Positions 26,540-34,290 of a DNA stretch of 41,772 bases are shown one piece after another. Position 1 is the first letter of the stretch. Each line of letters starts with the position of its first letter. Source of the stretch: a virus; IMG/VR virus record IMGVR_UViG_3300033145_001447, positions 1-41,772 of that record, one strand, 5' to 3'. Under the pieces are notes generated by a model. The model saw only the letters and a program-made list of their open reading frames with translations. It made no database searches and had not been told where the DNA came from. The translations under genes and the position numbers were made by a program.

Positions 26540-26824
26540 TTACTCCCTCGAACTGAAATCCAAGGGCTTCCCACGCCCTTTTCGCATCCTGGACAGGAAA
26601 AGCCTTAAAGCCCCCTCGTCAAAGGTCATATTATAATTAACCATCATTCTGTCCGGCTTCCCATCAATCTGAAAAGGATTGTTTAATATTCGCGCCACAA
26701 TTCCCTGGATCTTCTGAATCCCGCCCAGCTCAATCAAGCCATAGATAGCGGCCAAGACATCTTCGCAGAGCTTGTCCTCTTCCTTCGGTGTGATCCGTAG
26801 CTCCCTCCTGATTGAATCTTCCAT
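26540..26824 (-). CDS. Hypothetical small phage protein
   Basis: A 94-residue mostly helical protein (ITPKEEDKLCEDVLAAIYG, MRKGRGKPLDF). ATG has AAGGAGG upstream. No domain recognised. It lies between the Tad2-type gene and another small hypothetical protein in a tight minus-strand run. Could be an accessory anti-host protein given its neighbours. Confidence 0.75.
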   Translation of the reverse strand: MEDSIRRELRITPKEEDKLCEDVLAAIYGLIELGGIQKIQGIVARILNNPFQIDGKPDRMMVNYNMTFDEGALRLFLSRMRKGRGKPLDFSSRE

Positions 26825-26837
26825 GAATAAAACCTCC

Positions 26838-27080
26838 TTAATTTAGTGATATAGGACCCTTGTTTAACTGCACAATCCGGGGGCCTGCGTCTTCTTTTTG
26901 CTTCTTGGCAAATTGACTTAAAACCAGCATCGCCTTCCCAAGCGCCATCATGTTTAAGAGGGGATCGCCAATGTGCCCGGTTACGCCAACGTCCCCGTTG
27001 TCCAGGATGTCGATCTTAATAAATCCGATGACCTTGGGCTGGGCTGGGGTACCCTGGTTGTTGATGGGCTTTTCACTCAT
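26838..27080 (-). CDS. Hypothetical small phage protein
   Basis: An 80-residue protein with a short beta hairpin (VIGFIKIDILDNGDVGVTG), then a helix with NMMALGKAMLVLSQFA. This layout (beta strand with a NGDV turn followed by a MALGKAM helix) resembles small phage proteins seen elsewhere, but I cannot name a family. No membrane segment long enough to span. Neighbours are accessory genes. Confidence 0.72.
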   Translation of the reverse strand: MSEKPINNQGTPAQPKVIGFIKIDILDNGDVGVTGHIGDPLLNMMALGKAMLVLSQFAKKQKEDAGPRIVQLNKGPISLN

Positions 27081-27092
27081 TATTTTGCCTCC

Positions 27093-27428
27093 TTAAATAT
27101 GTATGTTCAGCACATCCCCGTCTACCATTGACCTGGGGGAAAGCCACTTTTTCAACGCTGTGGGCTTTCCGTTGCTGTCAACAAGGACAAACCCGGCCGA
27201 TTCTACGCGCAGTTGTGATAATGTGACTTCTGGTAAACAACTGAAAACATCATGAAATTTACTCCCGATAGACACCATTACCCCGGCCCGCAAGCCCTTT
27301 CTGTATATCGACATAGAAACTTTTTCGACGATATTATTAAGGAAATGCTTTATCCAACGACCAACTGCGATATCCGCTATAAAACAAACCAGCACACCAA
27401 CTATCATTCCTCTTATAAAAGGATCCAT
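27093..27428 (-). CDS. Hypothetical membrane-anchored protein
   Basis: A 111-residue protein with one N-terminal transmembrane helix (FIRGMIVGVLVCFIADIAV, residues 4-22), a basic amphipathic stretch (RWIKHFLNN), and a small soluble C-terminal domain with a beta hairpin (AGFVLVDSNGKPTAL). No signal-peptidase site, so it would stay anchored at the inner membrane. Role not known. Confidence 0.72.
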   Translation of the reverse strand: MDPFIRGMIVGVLVCFIADIAVGRWIKHFLNNIVEKVSMSIYRKGLRAGVMVSIGSKFHDVFSCLPEVTLSQLRVESAGFVLVDSNGKPTALKKWLSPRSMVDGDVLNIHI

Positions 27429-27432
27429 TTGG

Positions 27433-28023
27433 TCACTCCTTATGTTTCGCCTTGATATGGGCTTTTAAACCGTTCAATGTTTTACACACCTGGCCGCAGC
27501 CGGGATAAGGGCAAACCGGCTTGTGTTTCGCCTGGTTGGCCGTGAGGAATAGGCCGTTGCCCAGGGGGATTTTGTCGGATGGTGCTGGCTGTTCGGCTTC
27601 CAAGGGCGGCCGCCCCTCCGTCCATCCTTCCCGGTTGGCTTCCTCTGCTATTTCAGGTGAAAGAGCCATGTCCGGTGTTTCTTCCGGCATAAAGCTCTTT
27701 GCCTCTTCATCAATCAAGGCCTGCCGACCCTCGGGCGTCCTGGGATCCGGCGCCACTTCCGGCGCCTGATAAATCTCGATCTTCTGACCGTTGGAGCACA
27801 GCTGCCCCATGCAATCGCAACACTCCATTGTTGCCGAGGAAATTCGCGGGGATCCCGCTATATTGCCATAGGTCATGCCGCCGCAATGGTTTCGATTGAC
27901 AAGCCGGAGCATCGAGCCGTCCGGGGTCTTGTCGGGATCGTAGGCCTCGGTTGTGACATAGACGTTATGCCGCTTACATTTCGGGCACTTAACGGGATGC
28001 CCGGCCCCTGTCAGTTTTTCCAT
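27433..28023 (-). CDS. Zinc-finger protein with N-terminal ribbon and C-terminal C2H2 finger
   Basis: A 196-residue protein. Residues 13-80 form a four-Cys ribbon (KCPKCKRH at the start; a CCDCMGQLC cluster near 68-76). Residues 90-160 are acidic and probably disordered. The last 25 residues contain a classic C2H2 finger, C-x4-C-x12-H-x4-H (CPYPGCGQ ... HIKAKH). Two distinct zinc modules joined by a flexible linker suggest nucleic-acid binding or a partner-docking role. C2H2 fingers of this spacing are uncommon in phages. Confidence 0.8.
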   Translation of the reverse strand: MEKLTGAGHPVKCPKCKRHNVYVTTEAYDPDKTPDGSMLRLVNRNHCGGMTYGNIAGSPRISSATMECCDCMGQLCSNGQKIEIYQAPEVAPDPRTPEGRQALIDEEAKSFMPEETPDMALSPEIAEEANREGWTEGRPPLEAEQPAPSDKIPLGNGLFLTANQAKHKPVCPYPGCGQVCKTLNGLKAHIKAKHKE

Positions 28024-28034
28024 AAGCTCCTTTT

Positions 28035-28232
28035 TTAATAATCGGTTGCTGCGTCCAAGATGTTCGTTTTAGTCTTCTTGTTTGTAAGGTACGACCCGGC
28101 CTTGTTTGCCAGAGTCGACGTAGCAGCCGGCGTCTTTAAGGCATCAGCCCCGTTGGCGTTGTCCTCGGCTGCTGGCATTTTAAACGGTTTCGCGGTCGGC
28201 GCCTTCCCTTTTGGCCACGGTATTTTCGGCAT
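28035..28232 (-). CDS. Small basic protein, possible virion component
   Basis: A 65-residue Pro/Lys/Ala-rich protein (PKIPWPKGKAPTAKP) with a C-terminal KAGSYLTNKKTKTNIL segment. Short proteins with a Pro/Ala-rich start and a SxLTNxK-like tail lie upstream of the portal in other podoviruses, where their role is not known. ATG has AAAGGAG upstream. Family assignment weak. Confidence 0.7.
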   Translation of the reverse strand: MPKIPWPKGKAPTAKPFKMPAAEDNANGADALKTPAATSTLANKAGSYLTNKKTKTNILDAATDY

Positions 28233-28252
28233 AATGGTCTCCTTTCAATGTG

Positions 28253-28570
28253 TTAAAGGCGGTTAAGCCCCATCGCTCCCACCAGGTCTTTCGCTCGGCC
28301 CCGAAAGGTTTTGTTTAAGGATTCGTCGCCGGTATCAACGTCGCCATCGGGAAATTCGTCTTCCATGGCGTCGTCGATGTTATCGATACGGAAGAACTCC
28401 CCCTTCGGCGCTTTGCCGGTAAACGACTCCCGGTTTCCACCCCCAATAGAGACTCCCCGGTGATGGATGAACGCCCCGAGCAACATGCCCCCGAAAGAGC
28501 AGGCGATCACCATGGTCATAAGCACCACCAACAAGCCTACAAGGATTAAAATGGTATTAAAATCAATCAT
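28253..28570 (-). CDS. Hypothetical membrane protein with acidic tail
   Basis: A 105-residue protein with a single long hydrophobic helix at residues 6-36 (ILILVGLLVVLMTMVIACS, then FGGMLLGAF) followed by a His-rich turn and an acidic, probably disordered segment (DDAMEDEFPDGDVDTGDE) and a basic C-terminus. The ATG overlaps the next gene's stop by eight bases. Could be a holin-like or membrane-associated accessory factor, but one helix and no lysis partner make that only a guess. Confidence 0.72.
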   Translation of the reverse strand: MIDFNTILILVGLLVVLMTMVIACSFGGMLLGAFIHHRGVSIGGGNRESFTGKAPKGEFFRIDNIDDAMEDEFPDGDVDTGDESLNKTFRGRAKDLVGAMGLNRL

Positions 28571-28769
28571 TACGAAGAACCTCCGTTAATTCACGAATAG
28601 CCGCCGCTACAAATAACTGTGGTATAAAGGCGGCGAAATCGAACATATAAAACGCGGCCGGCAAGCTCACCAGATTCCTAATACTTTCAGTGCTTCCTTC
28701 TTCCATAACTACTTGATACGCTTCAATGGCCTCGTCTTTTTCATCTTGGCTAAACTCCGGAATCGGCAT
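28563..28769 (-). CDS. Hypothetical small helical protein
   Basis: A 68-residue protein starting MPIPEFSQDEKDEAIEAYQ, with the ATG at 28769 preferred because AGGAGAGGG stands upstream; the longer frame to 28892 would overlap the preceding gene by 140 bases. The C-terminal half is hydrophobic (AAFYMFDFAAFIPQLFVAAA) and may touch a membrane. No family known to me. Confidence 0.65.
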   Translation of the reverse strand: MPIPEFSQDEKDEAIEAYQVVMEEGSTESIRNLVSLPAAFYMFDFAAFIPQLFVAAAIRELTEVLRND

Positions 28770-29295
28770 CGCCCTCTCCTGTGCCTGCGGCATCAGCTTC
28801 GGCAGCAGCTGTCGGGCCTGAAACCTCGTCCTCGGTCGGTCCCAGGTGGGTTTCAATCTCCGGGGCGTCGGCTTCTTTTGGTGTCTTGTCAATAACCTCT
28901 GGATCCCCCCCTGCTTTCAGGGTCGCCACCTGCTCCGGAGTTAATTCGGGAGGCGGTTCCGTGAAGGTTTTGGGTTTTGAATCTCCGGCCGGGGCGCCGT
29001 CGGTTTTTTCTTCCGTGCCGATCTGGTCCTCAACTTCCTCGGTAAAGACTCCCGGGGCTCGGGTCTCGGCCACAGGCTCGTCCTCTTTTTCGGCCTTGTC
29101 GAGCTTCAACGGGTCCGCCTGTCCGGGAAGGACCACAAGGCGCTCGTAGCCGTCCCTGGTGGTGCACAGCTCGTTGGCTTTAATAAAGTCTTTCATTGCC
29201 TGGGTAATGTCGGTAAGGCCGTCTTCGCCAGCCAAGCCTTGAATGTACGCCAAAAAAGATAAAAGGGCCTCTGCTGCTGTTAATCTGTCTTTCAT
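28750..29295 (-). CDS. Hypothetical acidic, disordered phage protein
   Basis: A 181-residue protein. The first 55 residues are a helical domain (AAEALLSFLAYIQGLAGED); residues 60-181 are rich in Glu, Asp, Pro, Ala, Thr (EKEDEPVAETRAP, EPPPELTPEQ, EADAAGTGEGDADSG) and very likely disordered. It overlaps the neighbouring genes on both sides. Function unknown. Confidence 0.72.
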   Translation of the reverse strand: MKDRLTAAEALLSFLAYIQGLAGEDGLTDITQAMKDFIKANELCTTRDGYERLVVLPGQADPLKLDKAEKEDEPVAETRAPGVFTEEVEDQIGTEEKTDGAPAGDSKPKTFTEPPPELTPEQVATLKAGGDPEVIDKTPKEADAPEIETHLGPTEDEVSGPTAAAEADAAGTGEGDADSGV

Positions 29296-29567
29296 GTCAA
29301 AAACTCCTTTTTTTGAATTAAAAAAACTAAGCCTTCTTCTTGCTCCTCGTCAGCTTGGGCTACAAACAACGAAATGCCCTCGCTTGACCCGTCAAAATTA
29401 CTAAACATTTCTTCTGGTTCATCGTTGATGTATTCCCATTTGGTTATATGGGGAAAGTTTTTATACCATTTATCTATCTGTTCTTTTGCTCCCGAGAATG
29501 TAAGGAATACCATAACAACAAAACCAATATGCCGCTCTTCCATTATTGCAAGATAAACAACTCTCAT
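29292..29567 (-). CDS. Hypothetical small phage protein
   Basis: A 91-residue mixed alpha/beta protein with a hydrophobic start (HIGFVVMVFLTFSG) and an acidic centre (EYINDEPEEMF) ending in a LVFLIQKKEFLT strand. Both ends overlap their neighbours by ATGA-type junctions, which supports the start at 29567. No domain recognised. Confidence 0.72.
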   Translation of the reverse strand: MRVVYLAIMEERHIGFVVMVFLTFSGAKEQIDKWYKNFPHITKWEYINDEPEEMFSNFDGSSEGISLFVAQADEEQEEGLVFLIQKKEFLT

Positions 29568-30319
29568 ACCGCGTTCTCCTTTTCGTCAATGTAAAATGCG
29601 TTATCCCCGCCGTCGATGTCTCCCATCCACATGGTTCGGCCCAGCATCGTGTGTACCAGGCCGCCAATGGCTGTGACCGCGGGGTCGTCTCTGCGGAATT
29701 TCTCTAACCGGTTCAGCAGGAAAGATCCTTTCCCGAGATAAAACCTGAGGCTTCCCTTCTGAACCACGCCCTTCAGCGCCCGCAGGTATATTTCAAAGCG
29801 GTTTTTCAAGTTGTAGTCGTTCGGGGGCGTTACGATCAGGGCCGCCCTTTCCCCGCCCTTTTGGGTAAAAGTCTCGTTCTGCAGAGCCAGGGCAGTTGTG
29901 AACCTTCCCGGATCCCCATAAAATACGTTAAGCAGCTCCTTGTTGATCCCGAACCCGTACAGCCTCCGCAGCCGGTCACACTCTTTCAGCAGGGTTGGAA
30001 CGTCCATGTGCTGCGCCTCCGCCATCAGGTGCATATTCGCTTTCCTCGGGTCAAACCTTGTTTTCTCGCAATCCGCCGGCCTTACAACACCGACTATGGC
30101 CGCGTATCCGGGCTGGGGCGGCCTGGTTTCGCCCACCATAACATTCTCTGGCCAGCCAATGCAAGCCACAAGATCATAAAACTGTCGACCGGTTTCAACA
30201 TGCTGATACCACCACGGATTTTCTATCATGCCCAGGCCCGACACCTCGGCGAAATCGATACGCGCCTGCAGCGTATCAATGGAATGGGGATGGGTTATGA
30301 GTTTGATAAGAGGGGTCAT
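29564..30319 (-). CDS. Conserved phage hypothetical protein upstream of terminase
   Basis: A 251-residue protein with mixed alpha/beta build (ENPWWYQHVETGRQFYDLVA, GYAAIVGVVRPADCEKTRF, RFYLGKGSFLLNRLEKF). Aromatic-rich and soluble. I recognise no domain. Its start codon overlaps the frame that precedes it, which suggests coupling with the small ORF at 30320-30463. Likely a structural or early accessory protein. Confidence 0.78.
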   Translation of the reverse strand: MTPLIKLITHPHSIDTLQARIDFAEVSGLGMIENPWWYQHVETGRQFYDLVACIGWPENVMVGETRPPQPGYAAIVGVVRPADCEKTRFDPRKANMHLMAEAQHMDVPTLLKECDRLRRLYGFGINKELLNVFYGDPGRFTTALALQNETFTQKGGERAALIVTPPNDYNLKNRFEIYLRALKGVVQKGSLRFYLGKGSFLLNRLEKFRRDDPAVTAIGGLVHTMLGRTMWMGDIDGGDNAFYIDEKENAV

Positions 30320-30463
30320 TTATAGAATAGTTTTTCCTCTTCGATTTTCTCGCAGATCAACATACCCGTAATGAAAACAATCTCCCTTTTTCCGGCTGTT
30401 TGACCCTTTGAGCTGTTTTTGTATAAGCTCTATGGCTTCGGCTCGACTTGGCGTCTTCATCAT
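30320..30463 (-). CDS. Small phage protein with HYGYVDLRE motif
   Basis: A 47-residue ORF with AGAAGGGG before ATG (30463). It starts MMKTPSRAEAIELIQKQLKG and holds HYGYVDLRE near the end, a motif like the YG-x-x-ELRxL segment of small phage proteins of 45-65 residues. After LRE the frame changes character (basic, no expected hydrophobic end). In a shifted frame the sequence would read EKIEEEKLFYK and stop at a TGA that overlaps the ATG of the next gene, so a one-base indel near the GAAAATC tract is possible. Confidence 0.6.
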   Translation of the reverse strand: MMKTPSRAEAIELIQKQLKGSNSRKKGDCFHYGYVDLRENRRGKTIL

Positions 30464-30478
30464 CCCCTTCTCTGCGGG

Positions 30479-30511
30479 TTAAAAAAATCGTCTTGCTGTT
30501 GCACTCTTCAT
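30479..30511 (-). other. Very short ORF, possibly frame-broken
   Basis: Ten codons (MKSATARRFF) with GGGAGGGG upstream of ATG 30511. With one T removed from the seven-T run at its end, the frame would read on NPQRRG and stop at a TGA overlapping the ATG of the following gene. May be the start of a small protein broken by an indel, or chance. Confidence 0.3.
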
Positions 30512-30545
30512 CTTTTTACCCCTCCCGCCGCCGGTTCCTGAATCA

Positions 30546-30911
30546 TTATATTTTGCTTTCCCCCTCGACACCGCGGGCCTCCCGGTCCCGGGTGCGATGA
30601 TTCAACCAGTGCATAGCCTCTTCCAGCTTCGTAATCGCCAGCGCGTTTGCCAGGCAGTTATACTCCCCAGCCTGAAATGATCGGAGCCGGTCAATCACGA
30701 TAGCCAGTAAGTCTTCATGGTGACAGCCATTGACACCAGCTTCTTTAATCGGACCGTTCTGGAAATGGATTAGACCAAGCTCGTCTATCGGGCCACGCTC
30801 TTTCGTGAAAACCCGACAAATGAAATACTCATGGCTAGCGCCACCTGCTCCCGGTCCGTCCATTACCAACACCTTCGTAAACCTCTTCGTTCCAATGTCC
30901 AGCTCTCTCAT
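30546..30911 (-). CDS. Acb2/Tad1 hairpin-domain candidate (anti-CBASS/Thoeris sponge)
   Basis: A 121-residue protein. The N-terminal 50 residues form a beta-rich part (RFTKVLVMDGPGAGGAS, EYFICRVFTKERG) ending in LIHFQNGPIKEAGVNG. The C-terminal part is a helical hairpin: HHEDLLAIVIDRLRSFQAG then NALAITKLEEAMHWLNHRTR and REARGVEGE. From memory this ending (KLEEAMHWL...RxRRGVxGT-like) is a widespread phage family assigned to the Acb2/Tad1 hairpin group, whose studied members bind cyclic nucleotides or gcADPR and block CBASS or Thoeris. Family call is moderate, activity is inference. Two bases upstream lies the large terminase stop. Confidence 0.72.
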   Translation of the reverse strand: MRELDIGTKRFTKVLVMDGPGAGGASHEYFICRVFTKERGPIDELGLIHFQNGPIKEAGVNGCHHEDLLAIVIDRLRSFQAGEYNCLANALAITKLEEAMHWLNHRTRDREARGVEGESKI

Positions 30912-30912
30912 T

Positions 30913-32574
30913 TTAACCTCCTGCCACCGCGTCGGGCGGCTCTTCTAAATATACTGAATCATCAAAGAATTCGCCTTCCCCGGCAAACGTTTGTCTCAGG
31001 GCATCAGCTTTATTCGGTGATCGCTTCAAAATCTCTTTCAAGTCGTCCTGGGAAGACACAACGATCTCGCCCTTCTCGTTAATCTCATAAATCGGGGCGG
31101 TCAGCTCTTCAATCATTTCCTCGTCCGGGGGTAGCATCGCGCCGGGATCTGTCCTCAACCATTCCCGGACCTGCCACCACAGCTGATCGCGTAGGTGCCG
31201 GAAGGTGCCGATCTCAATCCTGAACGTAGGGCTGGCCGCCGCCTTCACAGAGGTCGCCACGCATCCAAGCCTCTGCATCTGCGGAGCAACCCCGGACCCC
31301 AGGCCGGTCGCGTCTACCTTGCATGACGTGATCCGGGGGTGTGAGTTGTACCAATCGTGGGCTCGGGATCCGGTTTCGATAACGTCAATGCCGCCCCAGG
31401 TATCTCGCTCTGGCAGAAAGGAAGTCACATATCCGCCATACCGGGCACAGGCCGCGTTGTAATCATCGCCAAAATCAGCCACATCCAGCCCCATGATACC
31501 CTCTGTGCCTTCCGGGGGCACTTCCCCATACTTGGCAACGTAAATGTCCCAGCGGGCTCTTGCGCGGCTTACCCATTCCCTGCTTATGAGCTGGTTTGTG
31601 CCTTGAGCTGGGTAGCGGCCCAGGACCATATAAGCAAAAGCGGGGTTCCTAATGACATACTTGCCAGGTTTCAGAGGTAGATACTCGCCGCCGCCCTTCC
31701 GTTCCGTTGTCTGGCCCACTAGAAAAGCAGGCAAATCGTACAGTTGTTCTTTTTCGACCTTCTCGCAATCAACCAGAGGCCGGGTCCAATCGTTGACCCT
31801 GCGGATCGTGGTGCCCCTGGTGACAGCTCCAAGGATAATCTCTTCGCCGGTGATTACGTTGGGGTGGTTCATCGCTGACAAGTGGACAATACTGGCCTCA
31901 TGGTCCCGGATCATCCGGAAGACTTCGCCGGCAGCCATGCGGGGATTAAACATAATCAACTCGCGGACGTGCCCACCGGACATACACGACTCCGCGCCAC
32001 TGTAAACCTCGGATGGGATCGCGTCGCCCTCGTCGAAGATGAACCTCATATTGTCCTGGGGTTTCCCTGAAAACCGCGCCTCTTTATCCGTCGCCGCTGC
32101 GGGGATAGCAACGCCGGTCAAAAAGTCCTCTGGCCCTTGCCGGATATCCAGAAACGTAATAGCATGATCCGTAAACAAATCAGGGTGCTTGTTGACGACG
32201 CTGCCGATCTCGCCCCATAGGATGTTTTTCAGGTTATCCAGGGGCGGAGCGGCAGCAGTAAAAACCTTGCAATTAGGGAAGCATACATAAAACCAAACGG
32301 CTACCCGGGCAGCCCCATGAGATTTTCCGGTGGCGTTGCCAGATATCGCTACCGTGACCATGTTATCCCTGACGGACTCCATCATCAGCTTAATGTCAGG
32401 GGTCAGGGTTTCGCCAAGGACTTCCTCGCAAAAACCGACGGGGTCGTTCTGGTATCGGAAATAATCACCGGGCTCAACCTTATCCAGCAGATCAGAAACT
32501 TCTTCCAGGTCGAACTGCTGCATGCAGTTGTTGATTATAAAGTCGGCTTGGGCTTCCAGGGCGGCCTCGATCAT
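30913..32574 (-). CDS. terL: Terminase large subunit
   Basis: A 553-residue packaging ATPase-nuclease. Walker A is SGNATGKS (residues 78-85), Walker B with catalytic Glu is RFIFDEGD (177-184), and the coupling motif region is LIMFNPRM (207-213). The C-terminal RNase H-like nuclease has GLDVADFGDD (about 361-370) and a late CKVDATGLGSG strand with the next acidic residues. Length is normal for the family. The ATG overlaps the small-terminase stop by four bases, so the two are translationally coupled. Confidence 0.93.
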   Translation of the reverse strand: MIEAALEAQADFIINNCMQQFDLEEVSDLLDKVEPGDYFRYQNDPVGFCEEVLGETLTPDIKLMMESVRDNMVTVAISGNATGKSHGAARVAVWFYVCFPNCKVFTAAAPPLDNLKNILWGEIGSVVNKHPDLFTDHAITFLDIRQGPEDFLTGVAIPAAATDKEARFSGKPQDNMRFIFDEGDAIPSEVYSGAESCMSGGHVRELIMFNPRMAAGEVFRMIRDHEASIVHLSAMNHPNVITGEEIILGAVTRGTTIRRVNDWTRPLVDCEKVEKEQLYDLPAFLVGQTTERKGGGEYLPLKPGKYVIRNPAFAYMVLGRYPAQGTNQLISREWVSRARARWDIYVAKYGEVPPEGTEGIMGLDVADFGDDYNAACARYGGYVTSFLPERDTWGGIDVIETGSRAHDWYNSHPRITSCKVDATGLGSGVAPQMQRLGCVATSVKAAASPTFRIEIGTFRHLRDQLWWQVREWLRTDPGAMLPPDEEMIEELTAPIYEINEKGEIVVSSQDDLKEILKRSPNKADALRQTFAGEGEFFDDSVYLEEPPDAVAGG

Positions 32575-33203
32575 TTATTCGCGGCCTCGTTCTTCCGGGC
32601 TTCCAAGAGTTTTTCCCTGATCCGCTCCGCCAGCTCCGGGCTAACAGCCTTTAGCCCTTCAAAAAACTCGTCAAAAGGGATCCCTTTTTGAGCGTTATCT
32701 TTCGCAAACATGCCCTTGATCTTGGCCATGCTGTCCCGGTTGCCCTTTTTATCCGGGAACTTGAACTTGACCTTCCGGTAAAGAACTTTCCCTTTCCCGC
32801 CCTTCTTGCGCAGCGCCGCCGCCTTTTCGTCGATCTCGAAGCCGGCCAGGGCCAGGGCAGTATCGTCGTCGAGGTCCTGCAGGTTGATAATAACATTGCC
32901 GTCTTCGTCCAGCAACTTACGGGGATCGAACGCTGCATCACGCTTATACCCGTTCATTATGTCCTGTTCGGTGATTCCGTAACCTTCTGAAATCTTCCTT
33001 CTTTCCGCGTCTACGAGGTCCCACAGGGCCTTGTTGGTGCTATTTTGCCTACTTTTGCCTACCCAACTGGCGCTCTTTTTCCTCGCTGTGGTACTTGCCC
33101 AGCCCGCTCGCCTGGCGCACTCTTCGGCGTTTCCCCTGCTAACCCCGTAGAAATACTCATGAATAAAGATGGTGTGTTTTTGATCCAGTTTGTTCTTGGA
33201 CAT
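32571..33203 (-). CDS. terS: Terminase small subunit
   Basis: A 210-residue protein with the Terminase_2-type N-terminal helix-turn-helix (HTIFIHEYFYGVSRGNAEECARRAGWAS), a middle oligomerisation region, and a C-terminal charged helix (RIREKLLEARKNEAANK). It recognises packaging sites in viral DNA. Position immediately upstream of the large subunit supports it. A promoter is visible at 33250-33278. Confidence 0.88.
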   Translation of the reverse strand: MSKNKLDQKHTIFIHEYFYGVSRGNAEECARRAGWASTTARKKSASWVGKSRQNSTNKALWDLVDAERRKISEGYGITEQDIMNGYKRDAAFDPRKLLDEDGNVIINLQDLDDDTALALAGFEIDEKAAALRKKGGKGKVLYRKVKFKFPDKKGNRDSMAKIKGMFAKDNAQKGIPFDEFFEGLKAVSPELAERIREKLLEARKNEAANK

Positions 33204-33249
33204 AGAGACCTGCTTCTTGTGTTAATAGAAAAAAGCTGAAAGATATGTA

Positions 33250-33278
33250 ATAAAGACATAAGCATCTGTGATTGTCAA
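33250..33278 (-). promoter_or_regulatory. Sigma70-type promoter for terminase genes
   Basis: TTGACA at 33278-33273, 17-base spacer, CTTTAT at 33255-33250; start expected near 33244, about 40 bases before the small-terminase ATG. A TTTTTT run stands upstream of the -35. A weak AAAG-GG-CTTT hairpin plus T-run just before it may end methyltransferase transcripts. Confidence 0.55.
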
Positions 33279-33299
33279 GAAAAAACTAAAGCCCTTTGT

Positions 33300-34283
33300 T
33301 CAGCACCCTGAAAATTTCAGTTGTTTCGTTTCCTGTTCAATTCTTAGAACTATTATATCTTTTAAATATTCTTCTGACAATTCAATCCCTAAAAATTTTC
33401 TATCGTGCTTATAGGCTACAAGTGCCGTTGTGCCGGACCCGATAAAGGGATCAAGAACCGTCCCGCCTTCAGGGCACCCAGCCAGTATGCACGGCTCAAT
33501 TAAGGCGGGTGGGAATACTGCAAAGTGAGCCCCGGAAAAAGGTTTTGTCGAGACCGTCCAGACAGATCGCTTGTTGCGGCCATTTTTGCAGCTGTCTTTA
33601 TAGTCAAACGTGCGCCCCCACTGCTCTTTTCCGTTTCTAAAGTTGGGGTCCGTTTTGTCGGGTTGATATTCACGGCCTTTCTTGCCCCCAAAATCAACAG
33701 GGCCTCGGCCAATCGTACTTTCTGCAACAGGTTCTTTTATCGTCTCATGGTCGTAATGATATTTCGCTGATTTGCTTAACAAGAATATATATTCATGCGC
33801 CTTTGTGCAACGGTCTTTCACGCTCTCCGGCATCGGATTCGGCTTATGCCAGATAATGTCTTGTCGAAGATACCAGCCATCAGACTGCAAGGCGAAGGCG
33901 ACGCGCCAGGGGATGCCAACTAAATCTTTTTGTTTTAATCCGGGCGGAATAGAACAGCCTATTTTATTACCGACGTCTTTACGCCCACTGTCTACTACTT
34001 GATAGCTTCTTGCGGCGGCATATGTGTCCCCCAAATTCAACCAAAGCGTACCATCATCTTTTAATACCCGCAGGACCTCTCGAAATATCGTCACCATCTT
34101 TTCAACATATTCATCAGGGGTTTTTTCAAGCCCAAGTTGTCCCTCAACACCATAATCCCTTAACCTCCAATACGGCGGAGACGTAACGCAGCAGTTGACG
34201 TGCTGGTCTGGAAGTGATTTTAACACAGCAAGGCAATTGCCGTGATACAAGACACCGTTCTCGGTTTCAAAATATGGCTTCAC
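33300..34283 (-). CDS. DNA methyltransferase, SPPYW type (N4-cytosine or N6-adenine)
   Basis: A 327-residue orphan methyltransferase; the GTG at 34283 is chosen because AGGTGA lies seven bases before it and because VKPYFETENGVLY aligns with the start of the other methyltransferase. Motif IV is TSPPYW (residues 34-39) and motif I comes last, DPFIGSGTTALV, with GIELSEEYL after it; this IV-to-I order is beta class. SPPY is typical of N4-cytosine enzymes. No endonuclease partner. It probably protects phage DNA from host restriction. The gene lies between the tRNA region and terminase. Confidence 0.9.
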   Translation of the reverse strand: MKPYFETENGVLYHGNCLAVLKSLPDQHVNCCVTSPPYWRLRDYGVEGQLGLEKTPDEYVEKMVTIFREVLRVLKDDGTLWLNLGDTYAAARSYQVVDSGRKDVGNKIGCSIPPGLKQKDLVGIPWRVAFALQSDGWYLRQDIIWHKPNPMPESVKDRCTKAHEYIFLLSKSAKYHYDHETIKEPVAESTIGRGPVDFGGKKGREYQPDKTDPNFRNGKEQWGRTFDYKDSCKNGRNKRSVWTVSTKPFSGAHFAVFPPALIEPCILAGCPEGGTVLDPFIGSGTTALVAYKHDRKFLGIELSEEYLKDIIVLRIEQETKQLKFSGC

Positions 34284-34290
34284 GTGGAAC

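Noticed and set aside
28253-28570. Holin
   Set aside because: Only one hydrophobic helix and an acidic tail, with no endolysin or spanin recognisable nearby; left as hypothetical membrane protein.
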